Program-made: the position numbers and the translations under genes
Shown: positions 8,674-15,949 of the stretch, piece by piece
Layout: every line of letters begins with the position of its first letter
Position numbering within the stretch: position 1 is the stretch's first letter
Assembly: GCA_965205595.1 (NCBI GenBank)
Contig: CBDBHI010000021.1
Span: forward strand, 166,644-230,643
DNA length: 64,000 nt
Source of the DNA: CATQHP01 sp965205595
Lineage (GTDB): Bacteria; Acidobacteriota; Terriglobia; Bryobacterales; UBA6623
Reading direction: 5' to 3'
The notes under the pieces: generated by a model
The model's database searches: none
The model's input: the letters and a program-made list of their open reading frames with translations, nothing else
Told to the model about the DNA's origin: nothing

Positions 8674-10034
8674 GGAACCGCCACGAGGCCGTTCAACGGC
8701 CCGAGGTCCATGCCGTAGGCCTTGAAGAGAATGTCGAGCAAGAACCTGCCCGCCCCGGCGAGCCCGCCGACGATCAACGTTGTGATTGCGGCACGAGACG
8801 TCGCGCCTCTCCACAAAATTCCGACTAGGAACGTGGCGGTGATCGGGGCTCCAATGTAAGCCTGCACGCTCTGCATGTATTGGTAGACCTCAGCACTGAG
8901 GAAGCGGATCATCGGTATCCACAAGATGCTCAAGACGACGACAGCGGCTGTGATGATCCGGCCGACGAACACGAGTCGTTTTTCGCTCGCCTCGGGCCGC
9001 AGTTTCTTGTAGATGTCCATCGTGATAAGAGTCGAGCACGAATTCAGCACGCTGCTCAGCGATGACATCAAGGCGGCAAGTAGCGCGGCCACCATTAGGC
9101 CGGATAGGCCCGGCGGCAGCAATCGTTTCACCATCAGCGGGAATGCTGTATCTCCGGTGGCTTCCTCGGGCCACAAAGCGCGCGCGATCAATCCGGGCAG
9201 TACCAGGATGAACACGGGCAGAAGCTTCAGGGCGGCCGCGAAAATCGTGCCGCCGCGGGCTTGGGTCAGATTGCGGGCGCTGAGCGTTTTTTGAACAATG
9301 ACTTGATCGGTACACCAATACCAAGTGCCTAAGATCATCGTCCCCAGGGTTGTCCCCAGCCAGGGGTATTCAGGGTGATTGAATTCCTTTATTAGATGGA
9401 AAAAGTCATCGGGCAGTGCCTCGCGAAGTTGGCTGAATCCACCGACTTCGTTTAGGCCGATCAAGACGAGAAAGACCGAGCCCCCGATCATGATGAAAGC
9501 CTGGAGTAGGTCGGTATAGATGACCGCCGCGAGCCCGCCGGTGATGGTGTAGACGCCGGTTGCGACGACCAGCAAGATCGCGGTCGTCATGTAATCCCAG
9601 CCGAATATCTCTCTCGCCAGAATGCCCGCGGCGAACAACGCGACCGAAATTTTTGTCAGAACGTAGGCCAGCAGCGAGACCGTCGTGAGATACCAGCGAC
9701 AGCCGGGGCTGAAGCGCTTCTCCAAGTACTCCGGCATCGTGAAGACGCCGCTGCGCAAGTATTGAGGGATGAAGATCCAGCCGAGCAGCAGCAGGCAGAA
9801 ACTTGCCGACCACTCGTAGCTGCCTACGGCGAGCCCACTCGATGCGCCCGAGCCGGCTAGCCCGATTACGTGCTCGCTGCCGATATTCGTCGCGAACAGC
9901 GTTGCGCCGACCGCAAACCATCCGATATGTTTGCCGGCTAGAAAATATTCTGTCGTCGTATTCTTGTTTCGGGAGTGATAGAAACCAACCGCGAATACGG
10001 CGACGAAGTAAGCGGCAATAATATATGTGTCCAT
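8562..10034 (-). CDS. SGLT-type sodium:solute symporter with frameshifted C-terminus
   Basis: About 490 residues from the ATG at 10034, with some 13 predicted membrane helices. Signatures of the SSS (solute:sodium symporter) family, sugar branch, are N-I-G-S-E-H-V-I-G-L-A-G near helix 2, Y-W-C-T-D-Q-V-I-V-Q-K-T-L and S-S-L-S-S-V-L-N-S. A tandem duplication with a five-base loss switches the frame after F-V-I-S, so the protein ends in R-R-P-H-D-Q-F and a stop. The original end, including a last hydrophobic segment (A-V-L-S-G-V-V-G-L-A-V-L-V), is still readable down to 8347. The transport core is complete, but function is doubtful. It is divergent from cbiX. Confidence 0.85.
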   Translation of the reverse strand: MDTYIIAAYFVAVFAVGFYHSRNKNTTTEYFLAGKHIGWFAVGATLFATNIGSEHVIGLAGSGASSGLAVGSYEWSASFCLLLLGWIFIPQYLRSGVFTMPEYLEKRFSPGCRWYLTTVSLLAYVLTKISVALFAAGILAREIFGWDYMTTAILLVVATGVYTITGGLAAVIYTDLLQAFIMIGGSVFLVLIGLNEVGGFSQLREALPDDFFHLIKEFNHPEYPWLGTTLGTMILGTWYWCTDQVIVQKTLSARNLTQARGGTIFAAALKLLPVFILVLPGLIARALWPEEATGDTAFPLMVKRLLPPGLSGLMVAALLAALMSSLSSVLNSCSTLITMDIYKKLRPEASEKRLVFVGRIITAAVVVLSILWIPMIRFLSAEVYQYMQSVQAYIGAPITATFLVGILWRGATSRAAITTLIVGGLAGAGRFLLDILFKAYGMDLGPLNGLVAVPFLNFSVGVFAVCLLMMFVISRRPHDQFTRRGIDDRS

Positions 10035-10069
10035 TTGAGCGAGGCCCAGTATAACGCGAGCGGTGGAAT

Positions 10070-10453
10070 TTGGCGAAGTCTGAACAAATCGGCCTGGTCG
10101 TATTTGCGCACGGCTCACGGGTGGTGCCCGCCAACCAGTCGGTTGAGCAGGTGGCCAGCGATGCGGCGGCGCAGGGCGGATTCGAGCTCTACAGCGCGGC
10201 GTTCCTCGAACTTGCGGAGCCGACCCTGGAGGGCGCGGTCGTCGAGTTGCTGCGTTCAGGAGCGCGCAGGATTATCGTTACGCCGTATTTCTTGACAATG
10301 GGCATGCACCTGACTCGAGACCTGCCGGCTATCTTGGATGCTATTCGGGAGAAGCACCCTGGCCTGGAACTCGTGGCGACTCCGCCGCTCGATGGGCATC
10401 CATCGCTAGCGAGTATTCTCGCCGCGCGAGCGCGGGCCGTGCTGTCCGACTAA
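10070..10453 (+). CDS. cbiX: CbiX-type sirohydrochlorin chelatase
   Basis: The 127-residue protein matches the short, single-domain CbiX/SirB class that inserts a metal (cobalt or iron) into sirohydrochlorin for cobalamin or siroheme synthesis. The N-terminal V-F-A-H-G-S-R carries the first metal-binding histidine. I-I-V-T-P-Y-F-L-T-M-G-M-H carries the second. The gene is divergent from the symporter, separated by 35 bases, and is followed four bases after its stop by a palindromic repeat. No other tetrapyrrole genes are in the window, so its metal cannot be inferred. Confidence 0.85.
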   Translation: MAKSEQIGLVVFAHGSRVVPANQSVEQVASDAAAQGGFELYSAAFLELAEPTLEGAVVELLRSGARRIIVTPYFLTMGMHLTRDLPAILDAIREKHPGLELVATPPLDGHPSLASILAARARAVLSD

Positions 10454-10457
10454 CTGG

Positions 10458-10641
10458 CTAGCCCGGATATTTCCCCAGCCGCCGGTGAAAGCGCGCAGTA
10501 GACGCATCACTACTTCGTTGCGCTCGCTTGGCGTGCTCGACGTACTGTCAAGTACGCCTGTGCGCGCCAAGTGTCGCGCGCCTCGTATTGATGCGGGTCC
10601 CACGCACTTTCTCTCGCCGCCTGGGGAAATATCCGGGCTAG
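10458..10641. repeat. 184-bp palindromic element, copy A
   Basis: The two ends are perfect inverted repeats of 21 bases (CTAGCCCGGATATTTCCCCAG), and imperfect pairing continues inward. The core shares long blocks with copies B and C: CACTACTTCGTTG, GTGCTCGACGTACTGTCAAG and CGCGCGCCTCGTA. Within the core GTACT-GTCA-AGTAC forms a small hairpin, and CTTGGCG pairs with CGCCAAG. It has no credible gene. It lies between convergent genes and its last bases provide the TAG stop of the broken Gfo/Idh gene. Confidence 0.88.
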
Positions 10642-10799
10642 CTGAGCCGCCACCTGCCGCGGTAGGGGCGCGATAGCATTTCGTTGGCTCCCGGATCGTT
10701 CAGAATTTCTTCGGCGACGGGGTCCCAGCGAAAGCCGCGGCCTTTTCGCATGGCAATGTTTGCCAGGTGGGCGATCGACACTGAGCGGTGAGCGTCTTG

Positions 10800-10854
10800 T
10801 CCAATACAAGATGAGCCTGAAGGGGAGGGCGATTCCAATACAAGATGAGCCTGA
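10800..10854 (+). repeat. Direct repeat of the IS end motif (subterminal binding site)
   Basis: TCCAATACAAGATGAGCCTG occurs at 10800 and again at 10834, a 34-base period. The first copy is part of the left inverted repeat. The right end has one corresponding copy. A second internal copy is a likely additional transposase-binding site and would make the two ends functionally unequal. Confidence 0.75.
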
Positions 10855-10896
10855 CGGGGATCCGTTGGGTGGTCAGGAACAGAGCAGCTGCGGGCG

Positions 10897-12150
10897 ATGG
10901 GAGTCGCCGTGCAGCAAGCCGAATCGCTGAGTCTGGAGCAGATCGAGTGTTTTCTCGACGGGTGCCAATCCGTCGCCTTCGAGGGCGGCAATCGAAGCGA
11001 CAAATATGCGCTCGTCGAAAGCGTCTTGAAGCGGCATCACTATGCCGACCAGAAGCGCTCCGTCAAGGGTCTCCTGCGGCGTTATCTCGCTAAGCTCACG
11101 GGCTTAAGCCGCGCGCAACTCACCCGCCTGATCGGACAGTTCTTGCACACGCGTTGCGTCCGTCCGAGGGCCTATCGGCGGCGCCGTTTTCCCAGCAAGT
11201 ACACACGCGCCGACAGCGTCTTACTGGCGCACGTCGATCGAGTTCATCAGCGCCTCTCGGGGCCGGCCACCCGCCGCATTCTCCAACGCGAGTTCCAGAT
11301 CTACGGCCGCAAAGAGTTTCGACGCCTGGCCGAATTGTCCGTGGGCCAGCTGTACAACTTGCGAAAAAGAGCCGTCTACCAACGTCACAGTTTGCATCTC
11401 GACAAGACCCGTCCCACGCCCGTTGCGATCGGCGAACGCCGCCAACCCGAGCCGCGAGGACGTCCGGGCTACCTGCGCATCGACACCGTGCACTCGCCCG
11501 AACAGGAAGGCGAAAAAGGCGCCTACAGCATCAATGTGGTCGACGAAGTGACGCAGTGGCAGGCCGTCGGCTGCGTCCAACGCATCAACGAAAATCACCT
11601 CATTCCCTTGCTGGAAGGCCTTTTGGAACAATTTCCATTTATCGTTCGCGGCTTTCACTCCGACAATGGCAGCGAATTCGTCAACCATCAAACCGCTAAA
11701 CTGCTCGAGAAGTTGCGAATTGAATTTACGAAGTCTCGCGCGCGCCGTTCGAACGACAATGCCTTGGTCGAAACCAAGAACGGCGCGGTGGTGCGCAAGT
11801 GGATGGGCTACCAGTTTTTGCCCTCGGAAGCGACGCAGGCGATCGACACCTTCTACCGCCAGTGGCTCAACCCGTACTTGAATTTTCATCGCCCATGCGC
11901 TTTCGCCAGCGAGCGCCGAGACCGCCGCGGCAAGTTGCGCAAGGTGTACGCCGAGTGGAGCACGCCGTGGGAAAAGCTGCTCAGCCTGCCCGCCGAGCAG
12001 CGCGGCCTGCGCGCGGATCGCTCGCTCAAGAAGCTCCAAGCGCGAGCGGACACTTGTTCCGACACCGAGTTTGCCGAGCAACTCGACGCTCAGCGCAACG
12101 AACTGCAACGCGTCTGCAAAGACCTCGCGATCTGCTGGCGCACGCGCTAG
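10897..12150 (+). CDS. Integrase-core (rve) DDE transposase
   Basis: The 417-residue protein has a helix-turn-helix-rich N-terminus (about 30-110). Its RNase H-like integrase core has Asp196 (L-R-I-D-T-V-H), Asp256 (F-H-S-D-N-G-S-E-F) and Glu292 (A-L-V-E-T-K-N-G). The last two are 35 residues apart, the DD35E arrangement. The C-terminal domain (about 340-417) includes Y-L-N-F-H-R-P-C-A-F. The frame is intact and there are two other in-frame starts nearby, so the exact start is uncertain. The protein mobilises the surrounding element. Confidence 0.88.
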   Translation: MGVAVQQAESLSLEQIECFLDGCQSVAFEGGNRSDKYALVESVLKRHHYADQKRSVKGLLRRYLAKLTGLSRAQLTRLIGQFLHTRCVRPRAYRRRRFPSKYTRADSVLLAHVDRVHQRLSGPATRRILQREFQIYGRKEFRRLAELSVGQLYNLRKRAVYQRHSLHLDKTRPTPVAIGERRQPEPRGRPGYLRIDTVHSPEQEGEKGAYSINVVDEVTQWQAVGCVQRINENHLIPLLEGLLEQFPFIVRGFHSDNGSEFVNHQTAKLLEKLRIEFTKSRARRSNDNALVETKNGAVVRKWMGYQFLPSEATQAIDTFYRQWLNPYLNFHRPCAFASERRDRRGKLRKVYAEWSTPWEKLLSLPAEQRGLRADRSLKKLQARADTCSDTEFAEQLDAQRNELQRVCKDLAICWRTR

Positions 12151-12176
12151 ACAACGCCCCGACCCGAGGCGTTGTC
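12150..12176 (+). terminator. Hairpin directly after the transposase gene
   Basis: GACAACGCC (12150-12158) pairs perfectly with GGCGTTGTC (12168-12176) around a nine-base loop and begins at the stop codon of the transposase. No T-run follows. It may end transcription of the element; this is inference from position. Confidence 0.35.
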
Positions 12177-13559
12177 GGCTCCTCCGGCCCACGTCCGAAG
12201 ACGGCCGTGGGGTCTCGCCTGGGATGGCTGCAAAGGGGGACTGGGGCTGCCGCCCCTTCCCCCTTATGCAATCCCCCTCACCCCGCCCTACGGGCCCCAC
12301 AACGGGCTTCAACCTCAAGCCCCAATCCGAGCTATAATCCCTCCTGCCCACAGCTACCTTCGCCTGCCTCCTGCAGGCTCATCTTTCGATTGGAAAAGAG
12401 GTGAGCGGCCTCGATTGGGGCCACCGTCTTGTTCCTCGAAAAGAAGCAGTCGACGAAGTTGGTGACGTGGTTTTCGCTGCGGTAGAGGCGTTCTTCGCCG
12501 GAGCCAAGCGGCTGGGTTAGAAGATCAGCGGAACTGGCCTCGTGCACACCTCGATTTGCCCAGGCCCAGCCGTCCGAGCCGTGGAAGGTCACACCGGAGC
12601 GTTCCTTGTCCGAACAGATCAAGCGAGTCACATTCGCGTACTCCGCCTCGAAGTAGAAATTTGTTGCCGTATTGTAGATCGGGTGCTTGGCGAATGTCCC
12701 GTGCGCCGCGCGGATCGCGATAGGCCCGGAGTGGTCCATGCCCAATCCCCATTGAGCGATGTCGAGGTGGTGGCCGCCCCAGACGGTGACCTGGCCGCCA
12801 GAGTAGTCAAACACCCATCTGAAATTGACACCAACGCGAGCGGGCGCGAACGGCTTCTCGGGCGCGGGTCCGAGCCACATGTCGTAGTTGAAGCCGTTGG
12901 GCACCGGCGCGGCGTCAGTTTGATGCGCGGTCTTGCCGTAGTCGGGAATGCCCGGCGGCAGCCCAACTCGCACTGTGTGGATTTTGCCGAGTCGGCCGTT
13001 GCGGGCTAGCTCGCAGACTCGACGGAAGTTCCTGTCCGAGCGCTGCTGGCTGCCCGTTTGCCAGACGATCCCAGCCGTATCCACGGCGCTGACCATCGCC
13101 CTACCTTCTGCAACCGTTAGGCTCAGAGGTTTTTGGCCGTAAGTATCCTTACCCGCTTTTGCGGCTGCAATCGCGATGAGTGCGTGCCAATGATCGGGAG
13201 TGCCACAGTAGATCGCGTCGATATCGTCGCGCGAGACTACCTGGCGAAAGTCTTCGAAAGCTAGGCATGAGTTGTCGCCGTAGTGCTCGTCGACCAAGCG
13301 CCGCGCCGGCTCTCGTCCGCGCACGGTTCCGGACCAGTATCCAGCGCCTTCGCGGTTGACGTCGCAGACGGCACGGACGCGCACCCGCTTGTCTTTGAGA
13401 AACAGCCGCATCCAGTTGGTGCCGTTGTTGCCCGTGCCGATGAAGGCAATCGACATCTTGTTGCTAGGCGCGTCTTGGCCGAGAACGGACGCGGGCACGA
13501 TCGCGGGAAACCCGAGCAGCTTGACCACGTCGCGGCGGCTACGCATAACGGACATCAGT

Positions 13560-13615
13560 CTAGCCCGCAACACTCACAGACTTTCGCTCGCCACGTGCTG
13601 AGGAACGCAGGCTAG
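13560..13615. repeat. 56-bp deletion derivative of the palindromic element, copy D
   Basis: The segment starts CTAGCCCGC and ends GCAGGCTAG, the same termini as the 184-bp repeats. Its right 40 bases match the right arm of copy C (ACTTTCGCTCGCCACGTG, then TGA and GGCTAG). The core and most of the left arm are missing, which is the typical structure of an internally deleted non-autonomous element. It overlaps the 3' end of the aldolase gene, whose TGA stop lies inside it, and abuts the Gfo/Idh start. Confidence 0.8.
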
Positions 13616-14518
13616 CGCTGCACCTGATCGGCACTGTTGCACTCGCTCAAGCCATTCTTCAAACCAGCGAAGATACGCGCTGATCTGCTGACGGCGATCG
13701 TCGGACGGTTCGAATGGCAGGCGCGCCCTGAAAAGGCCCCGGGATTCTGCGATGTGCTTGAGGCCCCAGGGGTAGGGGAGTTGTTCGTTGTGTCGGACGA
13801 ACTCGGCATACAGATCAGCCGCTTTTTCAAAGCTGTCTTCGTTGCCGGCTAATTCAAAAAGGGCAGATGTGGCTTCGGGGATTACGCTTGCCGGTCCAGA
13901 GGTGACAGCGTCAAGCAACCCAGCCCGCAGCGCATCGCCAAGAACCACGTCATGACCGAGTATTCGAGCCTTCGCAGCGTCGCCTCGCTTGGTCATGGCT
14001 TCGAGCAAATCCAGGTCGCCGCTCGAGTCCTTCACGCCGACGATGTTGTCCTCAGTCTCAAGCAGCTCGATCGCGACCTCGTTCGGCACCGGGCTAACGA
14101 ACGCCGCTAAATTGTATACAAGCAGCGGACCGCCAATCGCCCTGGCCGCCTGGCGATAGAAACCGACTAGGTCACGGCCGTCATAGCGATAGAAATGCGG
14201 TGCCGGTAGGAGCACCGCGTCCGCGCCAGACTCGAGTGCGTGGCGGCCTAAGTCAATCGATTCGCCGAGGGTCCCGGCTCCGATACCAGGGATCAACAGA
14301 CCTCTGCCTCGCAACGCCGGAGCCAACCTCTCGATGGCTTCTTTGCGCTGGTCCACTGATAAATCGAAGTTCTCGCCCGTGCCGCCACAGGGCACGACGC
14401 CTCGAACCCCGCGCTCGAGAACAAACTCCACATTGCGTTCAAGAGCTTCAAAGTTGATTCCGCCAGAATCGGTCCGTGGAGTTAGAAGGGCGGCAAGAGG
14501 TCCGGATACTGCTGTCAT
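13574..14518 (-). CDS. DapA/NanA-family aldolase (dihydrodipicolinate synthase-like)
   Basis: This 314-residue TIM-barrel protein belongs to the Schiff-base aldolase family that includes DapA and N-acetylneuraminate lyase. G-G-T-G-E-N replaces the usual G-T-T-G-E. The family tyrosine is in V-Y-N-L and the Schiff-base lysine is in G-V-K-D-S-S-G-D. These permit pyruvate-dependent aldol chemistry but do not fix the substrate. A biosynthetic DapA is less likely given the catabolic neighbours: a Gfo/Idh gene downstream and a divergent D-amino-acid enzyme. The last dozen residues (about P-Q-H-V-A-S-E-S-L) are encoded by repeat D, so the original C-terminus was replaced. Confidence 0.8.
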   Translation of the reverse strand: MTAVSGPLAALLTPRTDSGGINFEALERNVEFVLERGVRGVVPCGGTGENFDLSVDQRKEAIERLAPALRGRGLLIPGIGAGTLGESIDLGRHALESGADAVLLPAPHFYRYDGRDLVGFYRQAARAIGGPLLVYNLAAFVSPVPNEVAIELLETEDNIVGVKDSSGDLDLLEAMTKRGDAAKARILGHDVVLGDALRAGLLDAVTSGPASVIPEATSALFELAGNEDSFEKAADLYAEFVRHNEQLPYPWGLKHIAESRGLFRARLPFEPSDDRRQQISAYLRWFEEWLERVQQCRSGAALACVPQHVASESL

Positions 14519-14579
14519 CTCAAACTTGCAAGTCTAGCGGAAAGCGCTATCATCGAGATCGACAATTCACGAGGTCAGC

Positions 14580-15818
14580 ATGAAACCTACTCGCAGACAG
14601 TTGATGAAGACCGGCATAGGTGTGGCGATGGCTCCGACGATGATGATTCCCAAAGCAAGCGCGTATAGTCTCGCGGAAATTGAAGGCAAGCTAGCCTACG
14701 GCTCGAGCATCTCGGGCGTTACCAAGGCGGATTTACCAACTCCGTCGTTGATGCTTGATCTGGACGCGTTCGAGGCGAACGTGGCGCACATGGCGTCACA
14801 CGCGAAAACAGCGGGTCTCAATCTGCGTCCGCACGCAAAGACCCATAAGTGTTCGGAAATCGCGAAGCGCCAGTTGAGTGCCGGAGCGCTGGGAGTTTGC
14901 GTCGCCACCATTCGCGAGGGCGAAGCGATGGCCGCCGCTGGGATCGAGGGGCTGCTACTCACATCTGAACTCGTCGGCCCGAACAAGATCGCTCGATTGA
15001 TCCGGCTTACCAAGAAGCAGCCCGACACCATGTCGGCCGTCGACCATCCGTCGCACGCCGAACAACTCAACGAAGCGGCAGGCGCGGCGGGAGTGAAATT
15101 AAACATCATGGTCGACATCGACCCCCTGGGACGTCGTACCGGAATCGCGCCGGGCGCTAAAGCTGTAGCGCTCGCGGAAACCGTCGACCGGCTGCCCCAC
15201 CTAAACCTTAGGGGCGTTCACGGCTATTCGGGAGCCTCATCGCATGTGAAAGGGTTCGAGAACCGCAAGGCTCATTCCGAGAAGTACATGACGCCGGTCA
15301 TCGAGTCGTTTATGGCGATGAAAAAGAAGGGGATGCCGGCGGAGATTATGTCGGGCACTAGCACCGGCACGTACAACATTGACTCCGAGCTTGATGGCAT
15401 GACCGAGATGCAGGTTGGCTCGTACGCTGTGATGGACGTTGACTACAGCGTAATCGGCGGGAAGGGCAGCGGCGACACCTATAGCGACTTCACGCCCGCG
15501 CTATTCGTGCTGGCGACGGTTATCAGCAAGAATTACGACGACATTGCGACAGTTGATGCCGGCCTGAAGGCCTTTGCCACTGACCGTGACTTCGGCCCAC
15601 GCGTGGCCAGTCCCGCCGGACTCGAATATTCATTCCGAGGCGATGAGCATGGTGCTCTGACTCTCGCCGGCTCGTCGCGCGAAATCAAGCTAGGCGACAA
15701 GATCGAACTGATAGTGCCGCACTGCGACCCGAACGCCAATCTTTACGACCGCGTGTACTGCACTCGAGGTGATCAGGTGCGGCAGGTTTGGAAGATCGAC
15801 GCTCGCGGGCATATTTAA
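14580..15818 (+). CDS. Tat-exported D-threonine aldolase-like PLP enzyme
   Basis: The 412-residue protein has a twin-arginine leader (P-T-R-R-Q-L-M-K-T-G) followed by a hydrophobic stretch. It then has the alanine-racemase-type PLP barrel and the D-serine-dehydratase-like C-terminal domain. The PLP lysine is in R-P-H-A-K-T-H-K near residue 84. The metal-binding H-C-D triad near the end (V-P-H-C-D-P-N) is that of metal-dependent D-threonine aldolase and D-serine dehydratase. It would cleave beta-hydroxy-D-amino acids in the periplasm. It is divergent from the aldolase gene, with about 60 bases between the two starts. Confidence 0.82.
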   Translation: MKPTRRQLMKTGIGVAMAPTMMIPKASAYSLAEIEGKLAYGSSISGVTKADLPTPSLMLDLDAFEANVAHMASHAKTAGLNLRPHAKTHKCSEIAKRQLSAGALGVCVATIREGEAMAAAGIEGLLLTSELVGPNKIARLIRLTKKQPDTMSAVDHPSHAEQLNEAAGAAGVKLNIMVDIDPLGRRTGIAPGAKAVALAETVDRLPHLNLRGVHGYSGASSHVKGFENRKAHSEKYMTPVIESFMAMKKKGMPAEIMSGTSTGTYNIDSELDGMTEMQVGSYAVMDVDYSVIGGKGSGDTYSDFTPALFVLATVISKNYDDIATVDAGLKAFATDRDFGPRVASPAGLEYSFRGDEHGALTLAGSSREIKLGDKIELIVPHCDPNANLYDRVYCTRGDQVRQVWKIDARGHI

Positions 15819-15949
15819 TATTTAACTGGAATGTTGCTGTGAATCGGCCAATTGCGGGGGCCGCTGATTCGTAACTTGGGACGGTTGATTTTCGCCGTTT
15901 GATAGTCTGAGGCTTGTAGCCCTGCCTGCATTGGACGGACCATCTTCCA

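Larger units (their letters stand above)
10795..12399 (+). mobile_element. 1.6-kb insertion element with integrase-core transposase, 8-bp target duplication
   Basis: The host octamer GGTGAGCG is present at 10787-10794 and again at 12400-12407. The inner ends are imperfect inverted repeats: TCTTGTCCAATACAAGATGA on the left and TCTTTTCCAATCGAAAGATGA on the complemented right end, both followed by GCCTG. A single transposase gene is inside, with about 250 noncoding bases behind it. I do not assign a named IS family from sequence alone; the transposase type suggests an ISNCY or IS481-like relative. It interrupts a Gfo/Idh gene. Confidence 0.92.
10638..13555 (-). pseudogene. Tat-exported Gfo/Idh/MocA oxidoreductase, split by an IS
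   Basis: The N-terminal piece starts at 13555 (MSVMRSRRDVVK, a twin-arginine signal). It has the Rossmann motif F-I-G-T-G-N-N-G, the C-G-T-P-D-H-W-H-A motif and Q-K-P-L-S-L where the family has E-K-P, and it runs to E-A-A-H at the insertion. The C-terminal piece (10794 down to 10638) resumes H-R-S-V-S-I-A-H-L-A-N-I-A and ends R-W-D-P...S-R-P-Y-R-G-R-W-R-L-S, the usual end of these secreted NAD(P)-dependent dehydrogenases. An 8-base duplication marks the junction. The substrate is unknown. The insertion removes the last 50 or so residues from the main part. Confidence 0.9.

Noticed and set aside
10406..10603. Open frames of 60-80 codons inside the palindromic repeats (also at 10485-10676, 38245-38478 and 39505-39717)
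   Set aside because: They run through the inverted arms, have no consistent start or ribosome-binding site, and the frames differ between copies. They arise from the palindrome and not from selection on protein.
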